Both the position numbers and the translations under genes were made by a program. Positions 1 to 4,877 of a stretch of 5,152 bases of DNA are shown here, piece by piece (position 1 is the stretch's first letter; every line of letters begins with the position of its first letter). The DNA is from Chloroflexales bacterium (GTDB lineage Bacteria; Chloroflexota; Chloroflexia; Chloroflexales; Chloroflexaceae). The DNA is taken from positions 1 to 5,152 of the forward strand of contig JAAXUL010000647.1 of NCBI GenBank assembly GCA_013336035.1, given 5' to 3'. The notes beneath the pieces are model-generated. The model did not search any database, was not told the DNA's origin, and was given only the letters and a program-made list of their open reading frames with translations.

Positions 1-1
1 C

Positions 2-244
2 CTTGGGCTGGTGGCGATGCGCCGCGGGCAGACCGCCCTCGCCATCCACAGCCTCTCGGCGGCCCTGGCCCGCGCTGACGCCCTTGGCACGTGCCACCTG
101 GCCGCTCAGGTGCGGATCTGGCTCGCGCCCCTGCTGCCCCTCGCCGAGGCCCGCACGGCCCTTGCCGAGGCCCGCGCCATCGCCGAGAGCGGCGGGCGCC
201 GTCGCCTGCTCGAGGAGATCGATCGGGTCGAGGCTGGCTTTTAA
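2..244 (+). CDS. C-terminal end of a TPR-like helical-repeat protein (5' truncated)
   Basis: This is the last 80 codons of a gene that begins outside the window; the frame is open from base 2 and ends at TAA 242-244. The visible protein is almost entirely amphipathic helix and rich in Ala, Leu and Arg. A segment reading ALAIHSLSAALARADALG looks like a TPR helix pair, followed by two adjacent LAEAR heptads and a charged end (RRRLLEEIDRVEAGF). Such tails close the TPR region of large signalling ATPases, AfsR/BTAD-type regulators and nucleotide-cyclase/ATPase proteins, which are common in Chloroflexota. No helix-turn-helix follows, so a MalT/LuxR architecture ending in a C-terminal HTH is unlikely. 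The catalytic or regulatory domains are not visible, so the function cannot be named. The GTG at base 11 is internal, not a start. The gap to the next gene is 95 bases, and no terminator is evident after this gene. Confidence 0.6.
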   Translation, partial: LGLVAMRRGQTALAIHSLSAALARADALGTCHLAAQVRIWLAPLLPLAEARTALAEARAIAESGGRRRLLEEIDRVEAGF

Positions 245-275
245 ACTATTTGTTTACGCCTGTGTTCACGCCCCA

Positions 276-289
276 GTTGACGCGTCAAC
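276..289. promoter_or_regulatory. 14-bp perfect palindrome, candidate repressor operator for the YceI gene
   Basis: The sequence GTTGACGCGTCAAC is identical to its own reverse complement and lies 50 bases before the YceI start codon. The TTGA/TCAA half-sites resemble those bound by MarR-type dimeric repressors; this is resemblance only. A TATGCT hexamer at 292-297, directly after it, could serve as a -10 box, in which case the palindrome would fall in the spacer and block polymerase. No good -35 pairs with that hexamer. Conversely, the TTGACG inside the palindrome would make a good -35 but lacks a good -10 at 16-18 bases. Confidence 0.45.
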
Positions 290-339
290 GCTATGCTGGC
301 TCTGTAAGCAGAAGCAAACGAGAGCTAGGAGCCACGACA

Positions 340-894
340 ATGACCAGCTGGGTTATCGACAATTCTCACTCGCACGTGCAGTTCACCGTCCGCCACATGA
401 TGATCTCGAAGGCCCGCGGTCGCTTCAGCAACTTCAGCGGCACGGTCGACTTTGATGAGCAGACCCCGGCCAACTCGTCGGTGAGCGTGCAGATCGAGGT
501 CGCGAGCATCGATACGCGTGACGAGAAGCGCGACGGCCACCTCAAGTCGCCCGACTTCTTCGATGCCGCCACTAGCCCCTACATGACCTTCGTCAGCAAG
601 CGGGTCGAGGTGGTCGACGACTCGCACGGCAAGATCGTCGGCGACCTGACAATTCGCGGCGTCACCAAAGAGGTTGTCCTCGACACCGAGTATACCGGTC
701 AGGCCAAGTCGCCCTGGGGTACGACCAGCGCCGGCTTCAGCGCCAGCGCCAAGATCAACCGCAAGGACTGGGGCCTGAACTGGAATGTGGCCCTCGAGAC
801 CGGCGGCGTCCTGGTCGGCGAGGAGGTCACGATCGACATCGAGCTCGAGATTGTCAAGCAGGTCGCCCAGGAGGTCGAAGAGGTCGCCGCGTAA
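340..894 (+). CDS. YceI family protein (lipocalin-like, polyisoprenoid-binding)
   Basis: The product is 184 residues, the usual size for a YceI domain without a signal peptide, so it is probably cytoplasmic, unlike the periplasmic E. coli YceI. Family landmarks occur in order: WVIDNSHSHVQFTVRHMM (4-21), GRFSNFSGTVDFD (27-39), the DTRDEKRDGHLKSPDFFD block (58-75), YMTF (81-84), GDLTIRGVTKEVVLD (101-115), and a C-terminal RKDWGLNW...ETGGVLVGEEVTIDIELE region (141-170). A short acidic tail (QEVEEVAA) follows. Members fold into an elongated beta barrel whose cavity binds isoprenoid chains, for example of quinones; the physiological role is usually unclear. The ATG at 340 is supported by AGGAG at 327-331, eight bases upstream, and the conserved fold begins at residue 4. 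The open frame extends further upstream, but that stretch has no family similarity. A strong terminator follows the gene, so it is probably monocistronic. Family assignment is firm; ligand and role are inferred. Confidence 0.94.
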   Translation: MTSWVIDNSHSHVQFTVRHMMISKARGRFSNFSGTVDFDEQTPANSSVSVQIEVASIDTRDEKRDGHLKSPDFFDAATSPYMTFVSKRVEVVDDSHGKIVGDLTIRGVTKEVVLDTEYTGQAKSPWGTTSAGFSASAKINRKDWGLNWNVALETGGVLVGEEVTIDIELEIVKQVAQEVEEVAA

Positions 895-938
895 GCTCCG
901 CCCTAGTTATAGACCGCACAAGAGATAGCAGGAGTGTG

Positions 939-964
939 AAGGGAGGGCAATGCCCTCCCTTTTT
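939..964 (+). terminator. Intrinsic (Rho-independent) terminator after the YceI gene
   Basis: A perfect ten-pair stem is formed by AAGGGAGGGC (939-948) and GCCCTCCCTT (952-961), closed by a three-base AAT loop. Its 3' side runs into TTTTT (960-964). It lies 45 bases after the YceI stop codon and 44 bases before the dioxygenase start, so it should separate the two transcription units. Confidence 0.9.
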
Positions 965-979
965 ATGTCTGCTCTGCGG

Positions 980-985
980 TAAAAT
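980..985 (+). promoter_or_regulatory. Possible -10 box (TAAAAT) for the dioxygenase gene
   Basis: TAAAAT matches five of six bases of the TATAAT consensus. It sits just after the terminator and 22 bases before the start codon, which would give a leader of about 15 bases holding only the Shine-Dalgarno sequence. The local context GGTAAAATG resembles GGTATAATG at 4811-4819. No convincing -35 hexamer lies 16-18 bases upstream, where the terminator arm sits, so this remains weak. Confidence 0.3.
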
Positions 986-992
986 GTGTGAA

Positions 993-1000
993 AAGGAGGG
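993..1000 (+). promoter_or_regulatory. Strong Shine-Dalgarno site that fixes the dioxygenase start
   Basis: AAGGAGGG is nearly fully complementary to the 16S rRNA 3' end and ends seven bases before ATG 1008. It decides between ATG 1008 and the longer frame opening at GTG 936, which would run through the terminator hairpin. Bases 995-1002 are also perfectly complementary to bases 951-958 in the terminator. Confidence 0.85.
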
Positions 1001-1007
1001 CAAAGAA

Positions 1008-2072
1008 ATGACAATCCTTGGTCTACATCACATCACGCTGGTCTCCGCGAACGCGCAGCGCACGGTCGACTTCTACACAAAGGCCCTGGGGCTGCGGCTA
1101 GTGAAACAGACGGTCAACTTCGACGACCCGGGCAGCTACCACCTTTACTTCGGCGACGAGACCGGCAGCCCGGGCTCGGCGATCACCTTCTTCGAGTGGC
1201 CGCGGGCCCCCCAGGGCAAGCCGGGCGTCGGCGGCACGCACCACTTTGCTCTGGCTGTGGCCGACTACGACGGCCTGCTGCAGTGGAAGCGTCGCCTGAC
1301 CGACCTGGGGCATAGCGTGGACGGGCCGTTCGACCGGCACTACTTCACGTCGATCTACTTTCACGACCCCGACGGGGTGATCGTCGAGATCGCCACGCTG
1401 GGGCCAGGCTGGGCCGTCGACGAGGCGCCCGAGGCTATCGGCAGCGCGTTTCGCGCCCCGCCCGAGGCGATGCTGGTCAGCAACCGGGACGCCGAAAAGA
1501 TCAGGGCGATCACCTGGCCCGAGCCGGTGCCCGAGGTGATGCCCACCATGGCTCTGAGCCACGGCATGCACCATATCACGGCCATAGGCAGCAGCATCGA
1601 GCGCACACACGCCTTCTTCGGCGATCTGCTCGGTATGCGCCGCGTAAAGATGACCAGCAACTTTGACGACCCGGGCTCGGCGCACTGGTACTGGGGCGCG
1701 GGCGATGGCCGCCCCGGCACCCTGATCACCTACTTCGAGCGCGACCCACTGAAGAGCCCGCAAGTGCGTATGGGCGCCGGACAGACTCATCACTTTGCCC
1801 TGGCCGTGGCCGACGAGGCCAGCCAGATCGCGTGGCGCGAGCGCCTGCTAGCCGCCGGCCTGCGGGTCAGCCCGGTGATGGACCGGATCTACTTCAAGAG
1901 CATCTACACCAATGACCCGGACGGGCACATCGTCGAGCTGGCCACGCTAGGCCCCGGCTTCGCGGTGGATGAGCCCGTCGAGCGCCTCGGGGGCAGCCTG
2001 AAGCTGCCGCCATGGCTCGAGAAAAACCGCGTCGATATCCAGCAGGTGCTCAAGCCGCTGCGTATCGGGTGA
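1008..2072 (+). CDS. Ring-cleaving dioxygenase, two-domain VOC (glyoxalase/bleomycin-resistance fold) family
   Basis: The 354-residue protein contains two homologous VOC halves and resembles the MhqO/MhqA/PcpA-like dioxygenases, which open hydroquinone- or catechol-type rings with Fe(II) in the cytoplasm. Half one has LHHIT (6-10), the NFDDPGSYHLYFGD block, THHFALAVAD (77-86) and DPDGVIVEIATLGPG with Glu127. Half two has MHHIT (187-191), the NFDDPGSAHWYWG block, THHFALAVAD (260-269) and DPDGHIVELATLGPG with Glu310. The His and Glu residues in these motifs are the expected metal ligands. In PcpA the iron is held by one N-terminal-half His and a C-terminal-half His and Glu about 49 residues apart; His261 and Glu310 here show the same spacing. 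A C-terminal tail (residues ~330-354) closes the protein. The ATG was chosen because of AAGGAGGG eight bases or so upstream and because the first beta strand begins at residue 3. The gene is flanked by a terminator upstream and a separate leader downstream. Family is confident; the substrate cannot be read from the sequence. Confidence 0.9.
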   Translation: MTILGLHHITLVSANAQRTVDFYTKALGLRLVKQTVNFDDPGSYHLYFGDETGSPGSAITFFEWPRAPQGKPGVGGTHHFALAVADYDGLLQWKRRLTDLGHSVDGPFDRHYFTSIYFHDPDGVIVEIATLGPGWAVDEAPEAIGSAFRAPPEAMLVSNRDAEKIRAITWPEPVPEVMPTMALSHGMHHITAIGSSIERTHAFFGDLLGMRRVKMTSNFDDPGSAHWYWGAGDGRPGTLITYFERDPLKSPQVRMGAGQTHHFALAVADEASQIAWRERLLAAGLRVSPVMDRIYFKSIYTNDPDGHIVELATLGPGFAVDEPVERLGGSLKLPPWLEKNRVDIQQVLKPLRIG

Positions 2073-2182
2073 GCATGCCTCCCGCTCGCCGGGGACTAAA
2101 GCCGTCGAGCGTGTCGCTTGCCCGAAGCGGCAGACCGCACCCAGATTCTGTCTTTGCCAGGGGATGTAGGAAGCGCCTGGTG

Positions 2183-2188
2183 TATAAT
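2183..2188 (+). promoter_or_regulatory. Perfect -10 box (TATAAT) ahead of the FkbM-methyltransferase cluster
   Basis: TATAAT lies 51 bases before ATG 2240, predicting transcription from about 2195 and a leader of about 45 bases. TTGCCA at 2154-2159 would be a fair -35, but its 23-base spacing is too long for ordinary sigma-70 use. At the normal distance the sequence is GGGGAT, a poor match, so the promoter may need an activator. Inverted CGCCTGG (2174-2180) and CCAGGCG (2206-2212) flank the box. The rest of the 167-base gap shows no gene and no convincing terminator for the dioxygenase. Confidence 0.55.
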
Positions 2189-2239
2189 GACACGTGCTCT
2201 GGCTGCCAGGCGGCGCAGCGATTGAAGGGTCCCAGACGC

Positions 2240-3013
2240 ATGCGTTTCTCGAAATGGCGCTACTACGCACGCTCTATTCTGCTGATGCTCTTCGGGGTCA
2301 AGAACTGGACGAGCCTCGCGCCCGCCCTGATCACGAAGCGGGGGCGTATAATCCGGCTCGACGGGCTGCGGTTCTTCTACCGCGACGCGATGGATGTCTG
2401 GACAATTAAGGAGACCTGCCTCGACGATCACTACAGGGTCACGGGGCGGCCGGTGGCGGCGCGGGGCGTAGTGATCGACATCGGCGCGGGGCTGGGCGAC
2501 TTTGCGATCATGGTGGCGAAGCGGCACCCGCAGGCGCGCGTGCTCGCCTTCGAGCCCTTCCCCGAGTCGGCGGCGCTGTGCCGGCGCAACGTGGCGCTCA
2601 ACGCGGCCGCGAACATCTCGCTGATCGAGTGCGCGGTGGGCGGCAGCAGCGGCACCGCCAGCCTCGACATCAGCTCGCCGGAGTCGGTGCAGTACAGCAC
2701 CGTGAGCGGCGCGGGGAGCAGTAGCGTGGCCGTGCAGAAGCGCACGCTAGCCGAGGTCTTCGCGGAGCACGGCATAGATCGCTGCGACCTGCTGAAGCTA
2801 GACTGCGAGGGCGCCGAGTTCGAGATCTTGCTCACGCTCGATCCGGCCCTGATCGCTCGGATCGAGGGCATCAGCCTCGAGTACCACGACGGCGCCGGCG
2901 GGCACAACCACCAGGAGCTGATGGCTGCCCTGGGGCGCGCCGGATATAGGCTCGCCCAGGTGACGAACCCGGTCCACGCCCACCTAGGGTATCTCTACGC
3001 GTACCGGCCATAA
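2240..3013 (+). CDS. FkbM family SAM-dependent methyltransferase
   Basis: The product is 257 residues, normal for the FkbM family, whose members transfer a methyl group from S-adenosylmethionine, typically to oxygen on sugars or natural products. Visible motifs are the SAM-binding loop VVIDIGAGLGDF (77-88), the acidic strand end LAFEPFPES (102-110), NVALN (117-121) and the family hallmark DLLKLDCEGAEFEIL (183-197). GISLEYHD (210-217) lies on a later core strand. The basic, partly hydrophobic N-terminus (1-30) is not a clear signal peptide and suggests at most peripheral membrane association. ATG 2240 is preferred because GAAGGG (2224-2229) precedes it by ten bases and a -10 box lies upstream. 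The open frame extends back to 2012, but overlaps the dioxygenase gene and the promoter and encodes unrelated Arg/Pro-rich sequence. It leads a tight three-gene run, with a 20-base gap to the next gene. The neighbouring membrane protein and glycosyltransferase suggest a glycan or glycolipid acceptor; that is inference. Confidence 0.9.
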   Translation: MRFSKWRYYARSILLMLFGVKNWTSLAPALITKRGRIIRLDGLRFFYRDAMDVWTIKETCLDDHYRVTGRPVAARGVVIDIGAGLGDFAIMVAKRHPQARVLAFEPFPESAALCRRNVALNAAANISLIECAVGGSSGTASLDISSPESVQYSTVSGAGSSSVAVQKRTLAEVFAEHGIDRCDLLKLDCEGAEFEILLTLDPALIARIEGISLEYHDGAGGHNHQELMAALGRAGYRLAQVTNPVHAHLGYLYAYRP

Positions 3014-3033
3014 GGCAAGCTTGAAGGACTGCC

Positions 3034-3987
3034 GTGCAGGCACGACGAACGCTCAATCGCGCGCATCTTACCTGGCTGTTCAAGGGCGCCTTTGTCCTGC
3101 TCTTTCTGTATTTCCTCACGAAAGCCGACTTCAGCTCGATCCTAAGCAGCCTGGCCCATGTAGACATCGCACCGCTGCTATTATCGCTGCTGATCCTGCC
3201 GCTGTTCGTCTGGGCGAAGTCGGTGCGCTGGGGCGTGATCTTGCGCGACATGGGCCTCGCCCCGCCCTCGGACTGGCGGCTGAGCATCTACTACACGATC
3301 GGCCTCTTCCTGGGCGGCGTGACGCCAGGCCAGTTCGGCGACCTTGCGAAGGGCTGGTACCTGCGCGCCGACGAGGTGCCGCTCCAGCCGGCGATGACGA
3401 GCGTGGTGGTCGACCGTGTCTACGACATGCTGATCATGGCCCTGCTTGGGATGCTCGCCCTGGTCGACTATGTGGGCCTGGTGTCGCCCGAGCTGCTGCT
3501 GCTGGCGCAGGTGGGGACGGTGGCGCTGGCCATGGGCTCGGGGTTGCTGATCTCGGAGCGCTGTCGCCGCTGGCTGGCGCGGCTGTTCGACCAGGGGGCG
3601 CTGCGACGCCTGCAGATCGGGCGCCTGCTAGACTTCCGCTTCTCGCTGCTGAGCCGCTCGCTGCCGGCGCTACTAGGGCTGACCGTGCTGTCGATCGGCC
3701 TCAACCTGCTGCGCGGCTGGCTGCTGTTCATCGCCCTGGGCCTGAGCATCCCGCTCTTCTCGGTCTTCGCGGTGATCACGCTGATCGCCATCTTCCAGGT
3801 GCTACCGGTCAGCATCGCCGGCTTCGGGGTGCGCGAGGCGCTGCTGATCGTCACGCTGCAGCGCTACGGCTACCCACTCGAGATGGCGCTCTCGCTATCG
3901 TTTCTGCTGCTCCTGCTAAATATCGAGCAGATCGTAGTAGGCTTTATCGTATCGCTCTTCTTCCCAGTCCAGGTGGAGAACCCCTAA
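3034..3987 (+). CDS. Lysylphosphatidylglycerol synthase TM region / UPF0104 (AglD-like) family integral membrane protein
   Basis: The 317-residue protein is strongly hydrophobic, with about seven or eight likely membrane segments (roughly 15-29, 46-62, 84-97, 130-148, 154-172, 209-236, 242-257 and 283-309). Family landmarks are WAKSVRWGVIL (60-70), YYTIGLFLGGVTPGQFGDLAKGWYL (86-110), the VVDRVYD motif (125-131), and LPVSIAGFGVREAL (257-270), the characteristic Pro-Ile/Val-Ser, Gly and Gly-Val-Arg-Glu block. The family comprises the membrane half of MprF, which flips aminoacylated phosphatidylglycerol, and stand-alone proteins such as archaeal AglD linked to dolichol-phosphate sugar chemistry. 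The cytoplasmic aminoacyl-transferase domain of MprF is absent, so lipid lysylation is unlikely; lipid or lipid-linked sugar handling is a reasonable inference. The start is GTG 3034, with AAGGA (3024-3028) five bases upstream; no ATG competes near the start of the hydrophobic region. The stop codon abuts the start of the next gene, indicating co-transcription. Confidence 0.88.
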   Translation: MQARRTLNRAHLTWLFKGAFVLLFLYFLTKADFSSILSSLAHVDIAPLLLSLLILPLFVWAKSVRWGVILRDMGLAPPSDWRLSIYYTIGLFLGGVTPGQFGDLAKGWYLRADEVPLQPAMTSVVVDRVYDMLIMALLGMLALVDYVGLVSPELLLLAQVGTVALAMGSGLLISERCRRWLARLFDQGALRRLQIGRLLDFRFSLLSRSLPALLGLTVLSIGLNLLRGWLLFIALGLSIPLFSVFAVITLIAIFQVLPVSIAGFGVREALLIVTLQRYGYPLEMALSLSFLLLLLNIEQIVVGFIVSLFFPVQVENP

Positions 3988-4782
3988 ATGTCTGTCAGCA
4001 GCTCGCCTGATTTTCTGCGCGCGTACCTGCGCGCGCTGCCGCTGCACCGCGCGATCGTGCGCTGCCTGGAGGCGCGCCTCTACTGGATGTACGCCGGGCA
4101 CCTGCGCGGGCCCATCCTTGATATTGGCTCGGGCGACGGCTCGTTCGCCCAGATAGTGCTGCCGGGGGCCGAGATCTACGGCATCGACCCGCTGCCCCGC
4201 GACACGCGCGAGGCGCAGTCGCGCCAGTGCTACAGCGGCCTGAGCGTCGCGAGCGGGGCGGCCATCCCCTTCGCCAGCGGCACGTTCGCCAGCGCGATCT
4301 GCAACTGCGTGCTCGAGCACGTGGTGCCGCTGCACGAGACGCTGGCCGAGATCGGGCGCGTCACAGCGCCCGGGGGCGTGTTCATCGCGACGGTGGTGAC
4401 CGACCGCTTCTCGGCGAGCCTGCTCGGCTATCAGCTGCTGGATCGGCTGGGGCTGCCGGGCACGGGCTATAGCGACTGGCTGAACCGCAAGGCGAACCAC
4501 CACAACCTGCTATCGCGCGAGCAGTGGGCGGCGGCCCTCGAGCGGGCCGGGTTCGATGTCGTCGAGCAGGTGCCCTACCTGGGCGGGCGGACAATGCAGA
4601 TCTTCGACTTCGGCCACTACTGGGCGCTGCCATCGCTGCTGACATACAAGCTCAGGGGGCGCTGGCACCTCGCCGACGCCGTGAACAGCAACATGCTCTG
4701 GGAGGGGCTGCTGCGCGAGACCTACGAGCAGCCCGAGGATCAGGACGGCACATGCCTGTTCTTGCTCTGCCGGAGGCGGTAG
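3988..4782 (+). CDS. Class I SAM-dependent methyltransferase (Methyltransf_11-like)
   Basis: The 264-residue protein carries a Rossmann-type methyltransferase core. ILDIGSGDGSFA (43-54) is the SAM-binding glycine loop, and IYGIDPLP (63-70) ends with the acidic residue that contacts the ribose. AIPFASGTFASAICNCVLEHV (92-112) covers the motif II/III region, and EIGRVTAPGGVFIATVVTD (121-139) is the post-motif with the typical PGG turn. The C-terminal half (140-264) contains NHHNLLSREQW (170-180), followed by AGFDVV, a common substrate-side lid pattern in sugar and lipid methyltransferases, and ends in basic CRRR. ATG 3988 follows directly on the TAA of the upstream gene, and its ribosome site (GGAG, 3975-3978) lies inside that gene, which favours translational coupling. 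The acceptor is unknown. Context with an FkbM methyltransferase, a lipid-handling membrane protein and a glycosyltransferase suggests methylation within surface glycan or glycolipid assembly, which is inference. Confidence 0.88.
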   Translation: MSVSSSPDFLRAYLRALPLHRAIVRCLEARLYWMYAGHLRGPILDIGSGDGSFAQIVLPGAEIYGIDPLPRDTREAQSRQCYSGLSVASGAAIPFASGTFASAICNCVLEHVVPLHETLAEIGRVTAPGGVFIATVVTDRFSASLLGYQLLDRLGLPGTGYSDWLNRKANHHNLLSREQWAAALERAGFDVVEQVPYLGGRTMQIFDFGHYWALPSLLTYKLRGRWHLADAVNSNMLWEGLLRETYEQPEDQDGTCLFLLCRRR

Positions 4783-4789
4783 GGTTATC

Positions 4790-4818
4790 TTGCCCAGCCC
4801 CTGGCGGGCCGGTATAAT
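4790..4818 (+). promoter_or_regulatory. Sigma-70-type promoter for the downstream glycosyltransferase gene
   Basis: TTGCCC (4790-4795) and a perfect TATAAT (4813-4818) are separated by exactly 17 bases. The -35 matches four of six consensus positions. It starts seven bases after the methyltransferase stop codon and predicts transcription from about 4825, giving a leader of about 53 bases before TTG 4878. It is the best-formed promoter in the window. Confidence 0.75.
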
Positions 4819-4826
4819 GATCGGCG

Positions 4827-4851
4827 GGGCGCAGATAAAGTGGCGCCCTTT
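4827..4851 (+). promoter_or_regulatory. Leader hairpin, possible weak terminator or attenuator
   Basis: GGGCGC (4827-4832) and GCGCCC (4843-4848) can form a six-pair GC stem with a ten-base loop, extendable by one G-U pair. Only TTT (4849-4851) follows. It sits just downstream of the predicted transcription start, so it could end read-through from the methyltransferase cluster or modulate the new transcript. The T tract is short, so a chance structure is possible. Confidence 0.3.
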
Positions 4852-4865
4852 CATCCGCTTTAAAC

Positions 4866-4870
4866 AGGTG
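4866..4870 (+). promoter_or_regulatory. Ribosome binding site (AGGTG) supporting a TTG start
   Basis: AGGTG ends seven bases before TTG 4878. No ATG occurs in this frame between the upstream stop TAA (4836-4838) and the first membrane segment, so the start must be TTG 4878 or GTG 4923. The latter lacks a comparable purine-rich site at the right distance. Confidence 0.55.
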
Positions 4871-4877
4871 CGCTAGC

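Noticed and set aside
277..306. TTGACG (277-282) as the -35 of the YceI promoter
   Set aside because: Hexamers at 16-18 bases downstream (such as CTCTGT and TCTGTA) are poor -10 boxes; the sequence is better explained as half of the palindrome.
91..339. 83-codon upstream extension of the YceI frame
   Set aside because: It overlaps the preceding gene in another frame, crosses the promoter region, and is Arg/Pro-rich without family similarity; the YceI fold begins right after ATG 340.
936..1007. 24-codon N-terminal extension of the dioxygenase from GTG 936
   Set aside because: It would be translated through the terminator hairpin and T tract, has no ribosome site, and adds Cys-rich sequence foreign to the family. 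ATG 1008 has an excellent Shine-Dalgarno sequence. The internal ATG at 984 also lacks a ribosome site.
1098..1793. Antisense open frame across the dioxygenase gene
   Set aside because: It mirrors the codons of the dioxygenase, has Arg/Ala/Val/His-biased composition and no recognisable motif, as expected for a shadow in GC-rich DNA.
2115..2129. Small hairpin CGCTT-GCCCG-AAGCG as a terminator for the dioxygenase gene
   Set aside because: The stem is only five pairs and is not followed by a T run.
2191..2196. CACGTG hexamer palindrome after the -10 box
   Set aside because: A six-base palindrome is common by chance and has no second copy nearby.
2012..2239. Upstream extension of the FkbM methyltransferase frame, including ATG 2075
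   Set aside because: It overlaps the dioxygenase gene and contains the TATAAT box, and the encoded Arg/Pro/Ser-rich sequence does not look like part of the enzyme.
3021..4010. Long + strand frame overlapping the UPF0104 gene
   Set aside because: It is a GC-rich shadow: the product is Ala/Arg/Pro-rich with no membrane segments or motifs, whereas the alternative frame gives a coherent membrane protein with family motifs.
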